A stretch of DNA of 64,000 bases from CAVOXO01 sp963700425 (GTDB lineage: Bacteria; Actinomycetota; Acidimicrobiia; Acidimicrobiales; Microtrichaceae): assembly GCA_963700425.1 (NCBI GenBank), contig CAVOXO010000001.1, forward strand, positions 434,001-498,000, in the 5' to 3' direction. Under the pieces are notes generated by a model that worked only from the letters and a program-made list of their open reading frames with translations, was not told where the DNA came from and did not search any database. Each line of letters begins with the position of its first letter. The first letter of the stretch is position 1. This document shows positions 44,449-53,139 of this stretch, piece after piece. Position numbers and translations under genes: made by a program.

Positions 44449-45502
44449 CCGTCGTCTCGGACTTCGAGCCGTGACGGTCGCGCCGAAGGGGCAGATTCCG
44501 CCGAGCCTGGCGCAGAGGGGCAGAGTTCGGTCTCGGTCGTCGTTCCCGTCTACAACAACGAGGCGTCGCTCGAGGAGCTGGTGGCGCGGCTCGTCGACAC
44601 CCTGCGGGAACCGGCCGCGATCACGAGATCGTGCTGGTCGACGACGGCAGTGCGGACGGGTCGTGGCGTCTTATCTCCGAAGCCGCCCGTCGTCACGAGG
44701 TGGTGGGTGTCCGGCTGTCGCGCAACTTCGGCCAGCATCCCGCCATACGGGCCGGCTTCGAACGGGCCCGCGGGCGATCTGACGGTCCTGATGGACGCAG
44801 ACCTCCAGGATCGACCGGAATCCATCCCCCTGCTGATCGACGCTCTCGGCGACGACGACGACGTGGTCTTCACCACCTGGGAGTCTGCCGACGACGCGGT
44901 ACGCGAGCGGTGGACGTCGCGTGCTCTTCCATCGGGTGTATTCGCGGCTGGTGTCGGTCGACGTCCCGACGAACGTCGGAACGCTGCGGCTCTTCACCAG
45001 AGACTTCCGTGAGGCAGCGCTCGACTATCCCGAGGCGGGGGCGGTGTACGGCCCACTCATGGCCCAGATGGGGTTCAGTGCGGCCTGGGTGGGTGTCGAC
45101 ACGCGACCTGCCGACCGGGCGGGCATCGAGCTACAGCCTGCGCCGTCGCCTGTCGCTCGCGGTCAACTCGCTGTGGTCGTATTCGGATCTCCCGTACCGG
45201 CTGGTCACATGGTTGGGTTCGTTCCTCGTGGCCACGAGTCTCGTGTACTTCGTCGTCGTGGGCGTCCAGTACATCGTCGTCGGCCCCAGGGTGTCGTCGG
45301 GGCTCACCCTCGTCGTCATGATCCAGCTGCTGTTGTCGGGCGCGATCCTGGTCGGGTTGGGGGTACTCGGCGCCTACACGTTCCGCGTCTTCCGCGAGGT
45401 GCTGAAGCGACCCCACTTCCACGTGGCTCGCGAGATCGGCGGCGGCCTGGAGACGGTCGACCGCGCCGGAGATCCGGTCATGACCGGCACGGGTCGCGCT
45501 GA
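44445..45502 (+). CDS. GT2 polyprenyl-phosphate glycosyltransferase with two C-terminal membrane helices, many frameshifts
   Basis: A DPM1/ArnC/GtrB-type enzyme of about 340 residues. VSVVVPVYNNEASLEELV starts the GT2 domain; EIVLVDDGSADGSW, GVRLSRNFGQHPAIRAGF, LTVLMDADLQDRPE (metal-binding Asp), SRLVSVDVPTNVGTLRLFTRDF and SLRRRLSLAVNSLWSYSDLPYRL follow in several frames. Two helices (YFVVVGVQYIVVG and LLLSGAILVGLGVLGAYTF) end the protein. At least five indels. It likely charges a polyprenyl phosphate with a sugar, for which the GtrA-like protein could be the flippase. It overlaps both neighbours by a few bases (GTGA, TGATG). Confidence 0.8.
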
Positions 45503-46227
45503 TGCAGTCGAACTACCTCCCCTGGCGGGGCTACTTCGATCTGATGGCGCACTGCGACGTCTTCGTCGTCTACGACTCACGTCAGTACACGGTCAACGAC
45601 TGGCGCAATCGAAACCGGATCAAGACCTCCAACGGCGATCGTGTGGCTCACCGTGCCGGTTCTCACCAAGGGCCGAACCGGGCAATCGATCAGCGAGGCC
45701 GAGGTCGTCGACCACGGCTGGGTCCGCAAGCACCGGTCGTCCCTTGCCCAGTCGCTCGGCCGGGCGCCCCACGGACGTTGGGTCCTCGACCTGCTCGATC
45801 CGGTCTACGAGCGCGGCCGCGACTACCCGGTCGCTCCACGAGATCAACGTCGATCTTCTCGAGGCCGTCCATGACGTGCTCGGTCCTGACTGTGCCGACT
45901 CACGACGACAGCACCTTCCTCGAGCCCCGAGATGGAGGCGCTGTCGCCGAGCGAGCGGGTCGCCGAACTGGTCCAGGCCGCCGGGGGCACCCACTACCTG
46001 ACCGGTCCGTCCGGCCTCGACTACCTCGAGGGCAGCGACTTCGAGGGCAGGGGCATCGAGATCGAGGTCCTCGACTACTCCACGCTCGGTGAGTATCCCG
46101 CAGCAGTTCGGCGAATTCGAGGACGCTCTCTCGATCGTGGATCTGCTCGCCAACGTCGGGCCCCGACTCGGCGCGCCACCTGACCTCGACGATCCGGGCG
46201 GTCAGTCCGACAAGAACGTCGCCATGA
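45502..46227 (+). CDS. WbqC-like protein, several frameshifts
   Basis: MQSNYLPWRGYFDLMAHCDVF, YDSRQYTVNDWRNRNRIKT and LTVPVLTKGR are the WbqC family signature. After breaks near 45640, 45830, 45930 and 46090 the rest reads HEINVDLLEAVHDVLG, PSERVAELVQAAGGTHYLTGPSGLDYL and YPQQFGEFEDALSIVDLLANVG, ending near TGA 46225-46227. WbqC proteins occur in O-antigen and other glycan clusters, often beside WecE-type aminotransferases, and are thought to act in amino-sugar modification, but no reaction is firmly established. Its tail overlaps the convergent GNAT gene by about 25 bases. Confidence 0.82.
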
Positions 46228-46722
46228 TCGCGACGTCGCGCGCGGGCCTGCCGTCGACGTACACCTGGTCCCGCAACAGGCCCTCGTCGACGAATCCGAG
46301 GTCGGCATACAGGGATCGGGCCGGCGTCGTGGTCGACACGGACCTGAAGCGACAGCTTTCGGAGGCCGAGGCGCTCGCGGGCTTCGTCGAGGGTGAGTTC
46401 GGTGGCGCGTCGACCGACGCCCTCGCCCTGTCGATCCCCGGCGACCCAGATGCCGAAGTCCGCTCGACGGGCGATCCAGTCGATGTCGCGCAACATCGAC
46501 AGACCACAGCGCTCCTCATCGGACGTGATCACCCACCACAGGTCCGACGGCCATCGCTGGGCCCCCACGTCGCGGAACCACGTCTCCTCGGCGATGTCGG
46601 ACACGGGGAAGGGGCGTCCGAGCGCCAGCCCCGAGAGGGTCCGGGTCGTTGCGCCACCGTCGTGTGAACGCGAGATCGGAGGCCTCGAGGGCGCGGAGCC
46701 GGACGGTCGGATCGGTCGTCAT
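46202..46722 (-). CDS. GNAT family N-acetyltransferase, two frameshifts
   Basis: About 173 residues. RLRALEASDLAFTRRWRNDPD at the start, then SDLWWVITSDEERCGLSML, FGIWVAGDRQGEGVGRRATELTLD (acetyl-CoA loop RQGEGVG) and, after a frame break near 46335, ARSLYADLGFVDEGLLRDQVYVDG. This is the RimJ/RimL-like or sugar-acetyltransferase GNAT pattern. Next to a WecE-like aminotransferase it could acetylate the new amino sugar, as WecD does in enterobacteria; that is inference from context. ATG 46722. Confidence 0.8.
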
Positions 46723-46732
46723 GGCACGTGAA

Positions 46733-46738
46733 TATCAT
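46733..46738 (+). promoter_or_regulatory. -10 box, leaderless start of the 46.7 kb membrane protein
   Basis: TATCAT is followed by 6 bases and GTG 46745. It sits in the gap to the divergent acetyltransferase start at 46722. Confidence 0.45.
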
Positions 46739-46744
46739 CTGCCG

Positions 46745-48503
46745 GTGCCCGACGCCACACCCGCCGACGATTCATCGGCACGGATCACGGTCCCGGGAAC
46801 CCTGCGTCTGCTCTGCACGGCGACCGCCGCCGTCGGTCTGGTGGCCGTCGCGGCGGCCGTCACCCGAGGCTTCGATCTGACCGACGAGGGGTCGTACTGG
46901 TGGGCCGCCGCGAACCCCGACCGGCTCGAGAACTCGGTCACGCAGTATCCCCGGATCGATCGGACCGCTCTTCGCCGCGTTGGGGTGGAGCGTCACCCTG
47001 GTCCGGCTGGCGCGGTTGGTCGTCGTCGTCGCCTCGTCCGCGTTTCTCGCCGACGCCGTGGTCCGGTGGCTCACGGCCGCCGGGGTGGAGGTCACACGCG
47101 ATGCCCGGATCGCACTGGCCGCTCTCGTCGGTCGTCGCCCCGCTCGGCGGCGTCGATCTGGCTTCCCCAGACCTTCGCCTACAACGACCTCGTGCTCGTG
47201 GAGCTGCTGTTGATCGGCGCAGCGGCGGCCCGCGCGGCGCTGTCGGTGGATCACCGTCGTGCCGTCGGCTGGGCGATGGCTGGCGGGTGTCGTGATCTGG
47301 GCCGTCGCCATGACCAAGTTCAGCGCTGCCGGCGCGGTGGCGGTGATGGGCGTGGGACATGGTCGCCGGTGCACCGAATCCGACGATGGACGTGACGGGG
47401 GAGGGCCGGACTCGTCGGGGCGGAGGCCGGCGGCATGCTGCTGCGGTGCCGCCATCTGGCACGTGCTCGTTCAGGCCATTCGGCGACACGTGGACGGGTA
47501 TGCGGGTCGGCTTCGAGGACGCGTCGTCGAGCCACGGGTCGGAGTCGCTGCTCGACACCTATCGACTCGACGTCGAGGCGCTCTGGCTGTCTGGCCCTGG
47601 TCACGCTCGGGGCCGTGGTGCTCGCCAGATGGGTTCGGTCATCGCTGGCGTTCGCGGTGTGGGCGTTCCTGGTGGTATCGCTGGTCCTCGACGTGCCGCT
47701 CACCTCGCCGGGCGTGATCTTCCAACGACCCTTCGACACCTCATTCCTCGGACCACTCCTGGTGGCCGGCGCGGTCGTCTGGAGGGGTCCGTCGGTCGGG
47801 ACGCTCAAGATCTCGTGACTCCCCGCCAGGCGACACCGCGTTCGTCCTGTTCGTCGTGTCTGGGCTCCGTCCCGCTGCTGGCCGCGGTGGGGACCAACAA
47901 CTCGTTGCTGCTCGGCGCGGTGCACATGGCGCCGTTCTGGACGCTCGCCGGTTTCGTGGCGCTGGTCGGCAGCGGGCCGATCGTCGGTCGTCTCGGTGAT
48001 GGTCTTCGCGACGCTGACCGCGGCCGCCTATTCGTATTCTCGGGGTTCGCGGCACGTGGACCGATCCCTACCGCCAGGTGCCTCTCGTGGAGGCGACGGC
48101 AACCGTCGAGGGCGTGGACGTCTTCGACGGGGTGCGGGTCGAGCCCGCGCTTGCCCGGTCGATCGAGGCCGTCGACCGCGAGGTCTCCGAGTACGTCGGC
48201 GATGCGCACCACTGGATGCTGCCCTTCTGGCGCCTGCCCGGCCTGGCCTACGCCACGGGTTCGGACATACCCGAGTTCGTGTGGGATCCCGAGGCCGTCG
48301 ACCGGAATCTCCGGGCCATCGCCGCGGCGTGCACCGATGGGGATCCACTCGTCGTCGTCACGACGGGGCCCCTCGACGACGAGTACGTCGGCGCCCTCTC
48401 GAAAGACTGCGGAGCGCCCTATCCCCAGGCGTGGGACCGGCTCGGAACCTTCGATCTCGCCGGGTCGGAGCTGACCCTGTACGGGCTCCGGGGGGCGGGC
48501 TGA
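46745..48503 (+). CDS. Polytopic membrane protein, possibly GT-C glycosyltransferase, many frameshifts
   Basis: About 585 residues once rejoined. After the first helix comes FDLTDEGSYWWAA, an acidic loop in the position where GT-C enzymes carry a catalytic Asp. Further membrane segments are visible in changing frames (VVVVASSAFLADAVV, FAYNDLVLVELLLIGAA, VVIWAVAMTKFSAAGAVAV, VWAFLVVSLVLDVPL, LLGAVHMAPFWTLAGFVAL). The C-terminal 140 residues from 48080 are soluble and in one frame, with DAHHWMLPFWRLPGLAY. At least eight indels. GTG 46745 is preferred to ATG 46721 because of the -10 box. A GT-C role in transferring a lipid-linked sugar is plausible but unproven. Confidence 0.6.
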
Positions 48504-48531
48504 GGCGCCGGCGACCGGTGACTCCGGCCGC

Positions 48532-48537
48532 TACGGT
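48532..48537 (+). promoter_or_regulatory. -10 box, leaderless start of the quinone reductase-like gene
   Basis: TACGGT is followed by 8 bases and GTG 48546. Confidence 0.45.
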
Positions 48538-48545
48538 TCGTCCCC

Positions 48546-49518
48546 GTGCGCGCCGTGATGTGTCATGACTTCGCCCCGCTCGATCGCCTGGTGGTCGAGG
48601 ATGTGCCCTCCGTCTCGTGCGGTGACGAACAGGTCCGCATCGACGTCGCCGCGTGCGGCGTGAACTTCGTGGACGCCCTGTTCGTCCAGGGCCTGTATCA
48701 GATCCGTCCGTCTCTCCCGTTCGTGCCGGGTTCGGAGATCGCCGGAACGGTGGTGGAGGTGGGCGCCGCGGTCACGTCGCCCCGGGTGGGCGACCGGGTC
48801 TGTGCCAACGTCGGCCTCGGCGGGTTCGTGTCCGAAGCTGTCGTGGGTGCCGCCCAGGTCTCGGTGGTGCCGGATTCGATGAGTCTTCCGGTTGCGGCCA
48901 CCTTCGGGCAGAGCTACTGCACCGCATGGTTCGCGTTGACCAGACGGGTCGAGATCCAGCCGGGTTGCACCGTCGTCGTACTCGGAGCCGGAGGAGGCGT
49001 CGGCCTCGCATCGATCGACGTGGCGCGACACCTCGGCGGCCGGATCGTCGCGGTGGCGTCGACCGCGGAGAAGCGCGAAGCGGCCCGCCGCCAAGGGGCC
49101 GACGAGGTCGTGGACCCCGGGATCGATCGCTTCAGCGCAGCGGTGCGGGACCTGTGCGGCGGAGGTGCCGATGTGGTGGTCGACCCCGTGGGCGGACCGT
49201 TGGCCGTCGACGCGCTCGAGAACACTCGGCTTCGACGGGGCGCTCGTGATCATCGGCTTCGCCTCGGGCGAGATACCGGCCCTTCCGGCCAACCAGATCC
49301 TGCTGCGGAACCGGCGCGTGGTCGGAGTCGACTGGGGTATGTGGGCGATGGAGAATCCGCTGGAGAACGCCGCGGTGACGGCAGAGGTTCTCGATGCCGT
49401 GGCCGCTGGAACCTTGCGACCCTGCGCTCCTGTCACGCTCCCGCTGGCCGACGCGGCGACCGCTCTCGACGATCTCCAGCGCCGCCGGGTCGTGGGCAAG
49501 GTGGCACTCGTGCCGTGA
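48546..49518 (+). CDS. MDR-family NADPH:quinone reductase-like oxidoreductase, one frameshift
   Basis: About 323 residues. A zinc-free medium-chain reductase: VAACGVNFVDALFVQGLYQI, PFVPGSEIAGTVVEVG, the cofactor motif VLGAGGGVGLASIDVA and ADVVVDPVGG are typical of QorA-like quinone reductases. The frame breaks near 49225 (VDALENT...LGFDGALVIIGFASGEIP) and the C-terminus ends with DLQRRRVVGKVALVP. It reduces quinones or enones with NADPH; the real substrate is unknown. It lies between the sugar cluster and ahcY as a single gene. Confidence 0.85.
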
Positions 49519-49540
49519 CCGCTTCGACGACGACCACAAC

Positions 49541-49568
49541 TTGTCACCGGTGAGACGTCGCCTACGAT
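49541..49568 (+). promoter_or_regulatory. ahcY promoter with -35 and -10
   Basis: TTGTCA (49541-49546) and TACGAT (49563-49568) are 16 bases apart, the clearest two-element promoter in the window. The start site would fall near 49575, leaving a leader of about 74 bases. I looked for an SAH-riboswitch fold in it and could not find one. Confidence 0.6.
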
Positions 49569-49648
49569 GGGTCGGCGGCTGACCTGAACCCGGCGTCTGA
49601 TGACCCCAGCCCGCGATCCGACTCTCTACCCACGCGGGAGAAACCTTC

Positions 49649-51094
49649 ATGACGTCACACGACATCGATTACAAGGTCGCGGACCTGACTCTGGCCGACT
49701 TCGGTCGGAACGAGATCCGACTGGCCGAACACGAGATGCCAGGCCTGATGGCCACCCGGGCGGAATTCGCCGACGCCCAGCCGTTGGCCGGCGCCCGGAT
49801 CATGGGCTCGTTGCACATGACGGTTCAGACCGCGGTGCTCATCGAGACCCTCGTCGCGCTGGGCGCGGACGTCCGCTGGGTCAGCTGCAACATCTTCTCC
49901 ACCCAGGATCACGCGGCGGCCGCGACCGTGGTCGGCCCGAACGGGTCGGTCGACGACCTCCAGGGCGTGCCGGTGTTCGCCTGGAAGGGCGAGACGCTCG
50001 AGGAGTACTGGTGGTGCACCGACCAGGCCTTGCGCTGGCCCGACGGTGCGGGTCCCAACATGATCCTCGACGACGGCGGCGACGCGACGATGCTGGTGCA
50101 CAAGGGCACCGAGTACGAACGCGCCGGGGCGGTTCCCGCCGTCACCGACGAGGATTCCGATGAATGGGCCGTCGTGCTCGACCTTCTCGCCAAGAGTGTC
50201 GCGGCCGAGCCCGATCGGTGGACCAAGGTCGGGGCGGGGATCCAGGGAGTGACCGAGGAGACCACGACCGGCGTGCACCGCCTCTACCAGATGTTCGAGG
50301 CGGGCCAGCTGCTGTTCCCGGCCATCAACGTCAACGACTCGGTCACCAAGTCCAAGTTCGACAACCTCTACGGGTGTCGGCACAGCCTCATCGACGGCAT
50401 CAACCGCGCCACCGACGTCATGATCGCCGGCAAGACCGCGTTGGTCGCGGGCTACGGCGACGTCGGCAAGGGTTGCGCAGCGTCGCTGCGGGGTCAGGGC
50501 GCACGGGTCGTCATCAGCGAGGTCGATCCGATCTGCGCGCTCCAGGCGGCGATGGAGGGCTATCAGGTTGTGCGGCTCGAAGATGTCATCGGCACGGCGG
50601 ACATCTTCATCACCACGACCGGTAACAAGAACATCATCTCCGCCGAGCACATGGCGAAGATGAAGCATCAGGCCATCGTCGGGAACATCGGTCACTTCGA
50701 CAACGAGATCGACATGGCGGGCCTCACCAGGATGAGCGACGTCCAGCGCGTCAACATCAAGCCCCAGGTCGACGAGTTCGTCTTCCCCGACGGGCACTCG
50801 GTGATCATGTTGGCCGAGGGCAGGCTCCTGAACCTGGGGTGCGCGACGGGACACCCGAGTTTCGTGATGTCCAACAGCTTCACCAACCAGGTCATCGCGC
50901 AGATCGAGCTGTTCGGGAAGGCCGACGAGTACCCGCTGGGCGTCCACACGCTGCCGAAGCTGCTCGACGAGAAGGTGGCGAGGCTGCACCTCGACGCGCT
51001 CGGCGTGAGGCTCACCGAGCTGTCGTCGGAGCAGGCCGACTACATCGGCGTCCCGGTCGGCGGGCCCTACAAGCCGGACCACTACCGATACTGA
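49649..51094 (+). CDS. ahcY: S-adenosylhomocysteine hydrolase
   Basis: 481 residues, intact. It hydrolyses S-adenosylhomocysteine to homocysteine and adenosine, recycling the product of SAM methylations. GARIMGSLHMTVQTAVL, VSCNIFSTQDHAAAA, GVTEETTTGVHRLY, NDSVTKSKFDNLYGC, the NAD motif GYGDVGKGCAASL, TTGNKNII, GNIGHFDNEID, NLGCATGHPSFVMSNSFTNQ and the C-terminal KPDHYRY are all present. The insertion of about 40 residues typical of most bacterial AhcY is there. A ribosome site (GGGAGAAA) precedes ATG 49649. It has its own strong promoter. Confidence 0.97.
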   Translation: MTSHDIDYKVADLTLADFGRNEIRLAEHEMPGLMATRAEFADAQPLAGARIMGSLHMTVQTAVLIETLVALGADVRWVSCNIFSTQDHAAAATVVGPNGSVDDLQGVPVFAWKGETLEEYWWCTDQALRWPDGAGPNMILDDGGDATMLVHKGTEYERAGAVPAVTDEDSDEWAVVLDLLAKSVAAEPDRWTKVGAGIQGVTEETTTGVHRLYQMFEAGQLLFPAINVNDSVTKSKFDNLYGCRHSLIDGINRATDVMIAGKTALVAGYGDVGKGCAASLRGQGARVVISEVDPICALQAAMEGYQVVRLEDVIGTADIFITTTGNKNIISAEHMAKMKHQAIVGNIGHFDNEIDMAGLTRMSDVQRVNIKPQVDEFVFPDGHSVIMLAEGRLLNLGCATGHPSFVMSNSFTNQVIAQIELFGKADEYPLGVHTLPKLLDEKVARLHLDALGVRLTELSSEQADYIGVPVGGPYKPDHYRY

Positions 51095-51100
51095 TCGGTG

Positions 51101-51135
51101 AGCGGTGGGATGGGGTTCCGCTCCATCCCGCCGCT
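51101..51135 (+). terminator. Hairpin after ahcY
   Basis: AGCGG-T-GGGATGG and CCATCCC-G-CCGCT pair perfectly apart from one T/G position, forming a 12-base-pair stem with a short loop 6 bases after the ahcY stop. No T tract follows, so it is a GC-rich terminator-like stem of the kind common in actinobacteria. Confidence 0.6.
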
Positions 51136-51188
51136 CCGCCGGGACGAACGCCGACACTGCGAGGCTTGCTCGACCAGAATGGTGGTCT

Positions 51189-51683
51189 GTGGACCAACGT
51201 GCGGCCTACACCTGGGACCGGGCCTGCGGAGTGCGCTATCCGCTGGGTCGGGTGGTTCCACCCGATCACGGTGACCGGATGCTCGCGGCCATGGTGACCG
51301 CCGACGCCGAGATCCGCGCCGGGGGGTTCGCCCGGCTGTTCGACGCCTTCGACGACCGCCTCGATCTGGCTGCGGAGGGATACCGGTACTTCGGCGTCCT
51401 CGACGTGGCCGATGCCCTGACCGCGATGGCGGCGGGGCGGCGTCGGTACGGGGCGTTTCCCGACCGCCTCGACATCATCGGAGCGGTGGGCCTCGTCTCC
51501 CGGGCGTTCCGCCGACTCGGTGTGCCCGGAACAGCCGAGCTGTCGGTGGTGGAGATGCTCGAGGTCGCCGGAACCCACTATCTCGACCGGGTCAGCCCGA
51601 CGCTCGAGGGTGCCTTCGAGGCCCACTTCGAGGCCCACCGCGACGAGTACGCCCCTCCTGGCCACCCGTCCACCTGGGCCTGA
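51189..51683 (+). CDS. DMP19/DUF4375-like protein
   Basis: 164 residues, intact. The stretch MVTADAEIRAGGFARLFDAFDDRLDLAAEGYRYFGVLDVADAL resembles the helical DMP19 (DUF4375) pattern, in which a E-x-GGF-x-Q-F segment precedes a domain ending with an Ala-rich helix. A second helical part (EMLEVAGTHYLDRVSPTLEGAFEAHF) follows. No function can be assigned. The start GTG 51189 is used because upstream in-frame sequence overlaps the ahcY terminator stem. It stands alone between ahcY and ybaK. Confidence 0.5.
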   Translation: MDQRAAYTWDRACGVRYPLGRVVPPDHGDRMLAAMVTADAEIRAGGFARLFDAFDDRLDLAAEGYRYFGVLDVADALTAMAAGRRRYGAFPDRLDIIGAVGLVSRAFRRLGVPGTAELSVVEMLEVAGTHYLDRVSPTLEGAFEAHFEAHRDEYAPPGHPSTWA

Positions 51684-51718
51684 ACTGCCGATACCCGTCG
51701 TCGTGGCCGGTGACCCTG

Positions 51719-52189
51719 TCAGGAGCGCCGGATCGTCGCGACCGTCGCTCCGAGGATCTCGACCAGGTCGTCGGTCGCCACGCGGATCTCGAGACCGCGA
51801 CGACCGCCGCTGACGAGGATGTGCGACCCGGGTCCGGCCCGATCATCGAGGATCGTTTCGAGCCGACGGCGCTGTCCGAACGGGCTGATCCCGCCGACGA
51901 CATAGCCGGTGAGGCGCTGCGCGTCCGCCGGGTCGGCCATCGTGGCCTTCTTCCAGCCCAGAGCGGCTGCCATCGCCCTGAGGTCGAGGGTGTCGACCAC
52001 CGAGACCAACCCGACCGCGGCGCCGCCGTCGTCGGAGGTGACCACGAGCGTCTTGAAGACCGTGTGAGGGTCCGCCCCGAGAGCCTCGGCGGCGGCGGCG
52101 CCGTATCCGCCGGGCGTCTCGTCGGCGACGTAGGCGATGACGCGGTGGTGGCGACCGGAGTCCTCGAGTTGTCTCACCGCAGGCGTCAC
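51719..52189 (-). CDS. ybaK: YbaK/EbsC-type Cys-tRNA(Pro) deacylase
   Basis: 156 residues, intact. An aminoacyl-tRNA editing-domain protein that removes cysteine mischarged onto tRNA-Pro. VFKTLVV with its catalytic Lys, LRAMAAALGWKKATMAD and GYVVGGISPFGQRRRL are characteristic of YbaK and separate it from ProX and the ProRS INS domain. The start GTG 52189 lies 6 bases after a -10 box that overlaps that of the divergent SDR gene. Confidence 0.9.
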   Translation of the reverse strand: MTPAVRQLEDSGRHHRVIAYVADETPGGYGAAAAEALGADPHTVFKTLVVTSDDGGAAVGLVSVVDTLDLRAMAAALGWKKATMADPADAQRLTGYVVGGISPFGQRRRLETILDDRAGPGSHILVSGGRRGLEIRVATDDLVEILGATVATIRRS

Positions 52190-52195
52190 GCGTCG

Positions 52196-52201
52196 ACGCT
52201 A
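52196..52201 (-). promoter_or_regulatory. -10 box, leaderless start of ybaK
   Basis: On the minus strand TAGCGT is followed by 6 bases and GTG 52189. It shares two bases with the plus-strand box at 52200-52205. Confidence 0.5.
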
Positions 52202-52205
52202 GCCT
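52200..52205 (+). promoter_or_regulatory. -10 box of the SDR gene, overlapping that of ybaK
   Basis: TAGCCT lies 23 bases before ATG 52229, and a GGGGAG motif (52220-52225) could be a ribosome site. The two divergent -10 boxes overlap around a central CTAG. Confidence 0.4.
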
Positions 52206-52228
52206 CGGCCACGGCGTCAGGGGAGCGG

Positions 52229-53080
52229 ATGGAGAAGTTGTCGGGAAGAGTGGCGGTGGTCACCGGGGCCGCCAGCGGTATCGGTCGGGCTCTGGCGGCG
52301 GAGCTGGTCGCCGAGGGCATGAAGGTGGTCCTGGCGGACATCGAGACCGACGCGCTCGAGAGCGTCGTCGCAGAGATGTCGGGCGCCGGAGCCGACGTCA
52401 CGGGCGTGCCGTGCGACGTGTCGGACCGGGGCCAGGTCGAGGCACTCGCCTCCGCCACGCTCGACCGCTTCGGCGCGGTTCATCTCGTGGTCAACAACGC
52501 CGGTGTCGCGGCGGGTGGAGCGACGTGGGAGATACCCCTCGATGACTGGGAGTGGGTGATCGGAGTCGATCTGTGGGGGGTCATCCACGGGGTATCGGTC
52601 TTCACGCCCCTGCTCATCGAGGGGGGTGGCGGACACATCGTCAACACCGCGTCGATGGCGGGATTGACGTCCACCCCGTTCATGGCTCCCTACAACGTGG
52701 CCAAGCATGGCGTGGTCACCCTGTCGGAGACCCTCTACGCCGAGCTGGCGATGACCAACCCCGAGGTGGGGGTGACCGTCGTCTGCCCCGGCTGGGTCCG
52801 GACCTCGATCAACCGTTCCGAGCGGAACCGTCCCGGTGGTGCCCCCGGTGGCGGTGTCGCCGTCGAGGAGGATGAACCGCACCCTCTCCGCTCGCTCGTC
52901 GACGACCTGATCCACGGTGGACTCGACCCCGAGGACGTCGCCCGCCGAGTCGTCGAGGCCGTCACCTCCGACACGTTCTACGTCCTCACCCACTCGGACT
53001 GGGCCGGGATGGTCGCCGGCCGCACCGACGACATGTTGGCCGGGCGCAACCCCAGGCCGAGCCTTCCGCCGAACGACTGA
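52229..53080 (+). CDS. Short-chain dehydrogenase/reductase
   Basis: 283 residues, intact. Classical SDR: TGAASGIGRALAAEL, ADIETDALE (NAD-favouring acidic residue), NNAGVAAGG, the Ser region NTASMAGLTS and YNVAKHG (YxxxK), followed by VCPGWVRTSI. The C-terminal extension (DDLIHGGLDPEDVARRVVEAV) is like that of large-substrate SDRs, including those acting on lipids or steroids. The substrate is unknown. ATG 52229 follows a GGGGAG ribosome site. Confidence 0.85.
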   Translation: MEKLSGRVAVVTGAASGIGRALAAELVAEGMKVVLADIETDALESVVAEMSGAGADVTGVPCDVSDRGQVEALASATLDRFGAVHLVVNNAGVAAGGATWEIPLDDWEWVIGVDLWGVIHGVSVFTPLLIEGGGGHIVNTASMAGLTSTPFMAPYNVAKHGVVTLSETLYAELAMTNPEVGVTVVCPGWVRTSINRSERNRPGGAPGGGVAVEEDEPHPLRSLVDDLIHGGLDPEDVARRVVEAVTSDTFYVLTHSDWAGMVAGRTDDMLAGRNPRPSLPPND

Positions 53081-53126
53081 GACGGGGAACGTCGGGGCGC
53101 CCCGGCTCGCTGTCGGGGGGACTGGG

Positions 53127-53132
53127 TACCGT
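53127..53132 (+). promoter_or_regulatory. -10 box, leaderless start of comF
   Basis: TACCGT is followed by 7 bases and GTG 53140. Confidence 0.5.
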
Positions 53133-53139
53133 CGCCCCC

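Noticed and set aside
38411..48503. Interpretation as a block of true pseudogenes or a decaying genomic island
   Set aside because: Active-site motifs and codon usage are kept, only indels (not nonsense substitutions) occur, and the same defect appears in essential ftsE and ftsX. Sequencing error explains it better.
49569..49648. An SAH riboswitch in the ahcY leader
   Set aside because: I could not find the conserved GAGGAGCGCUGC-type core or the matching pseudoknot partner in the 74-base leader. A covariance-model search would settle it.
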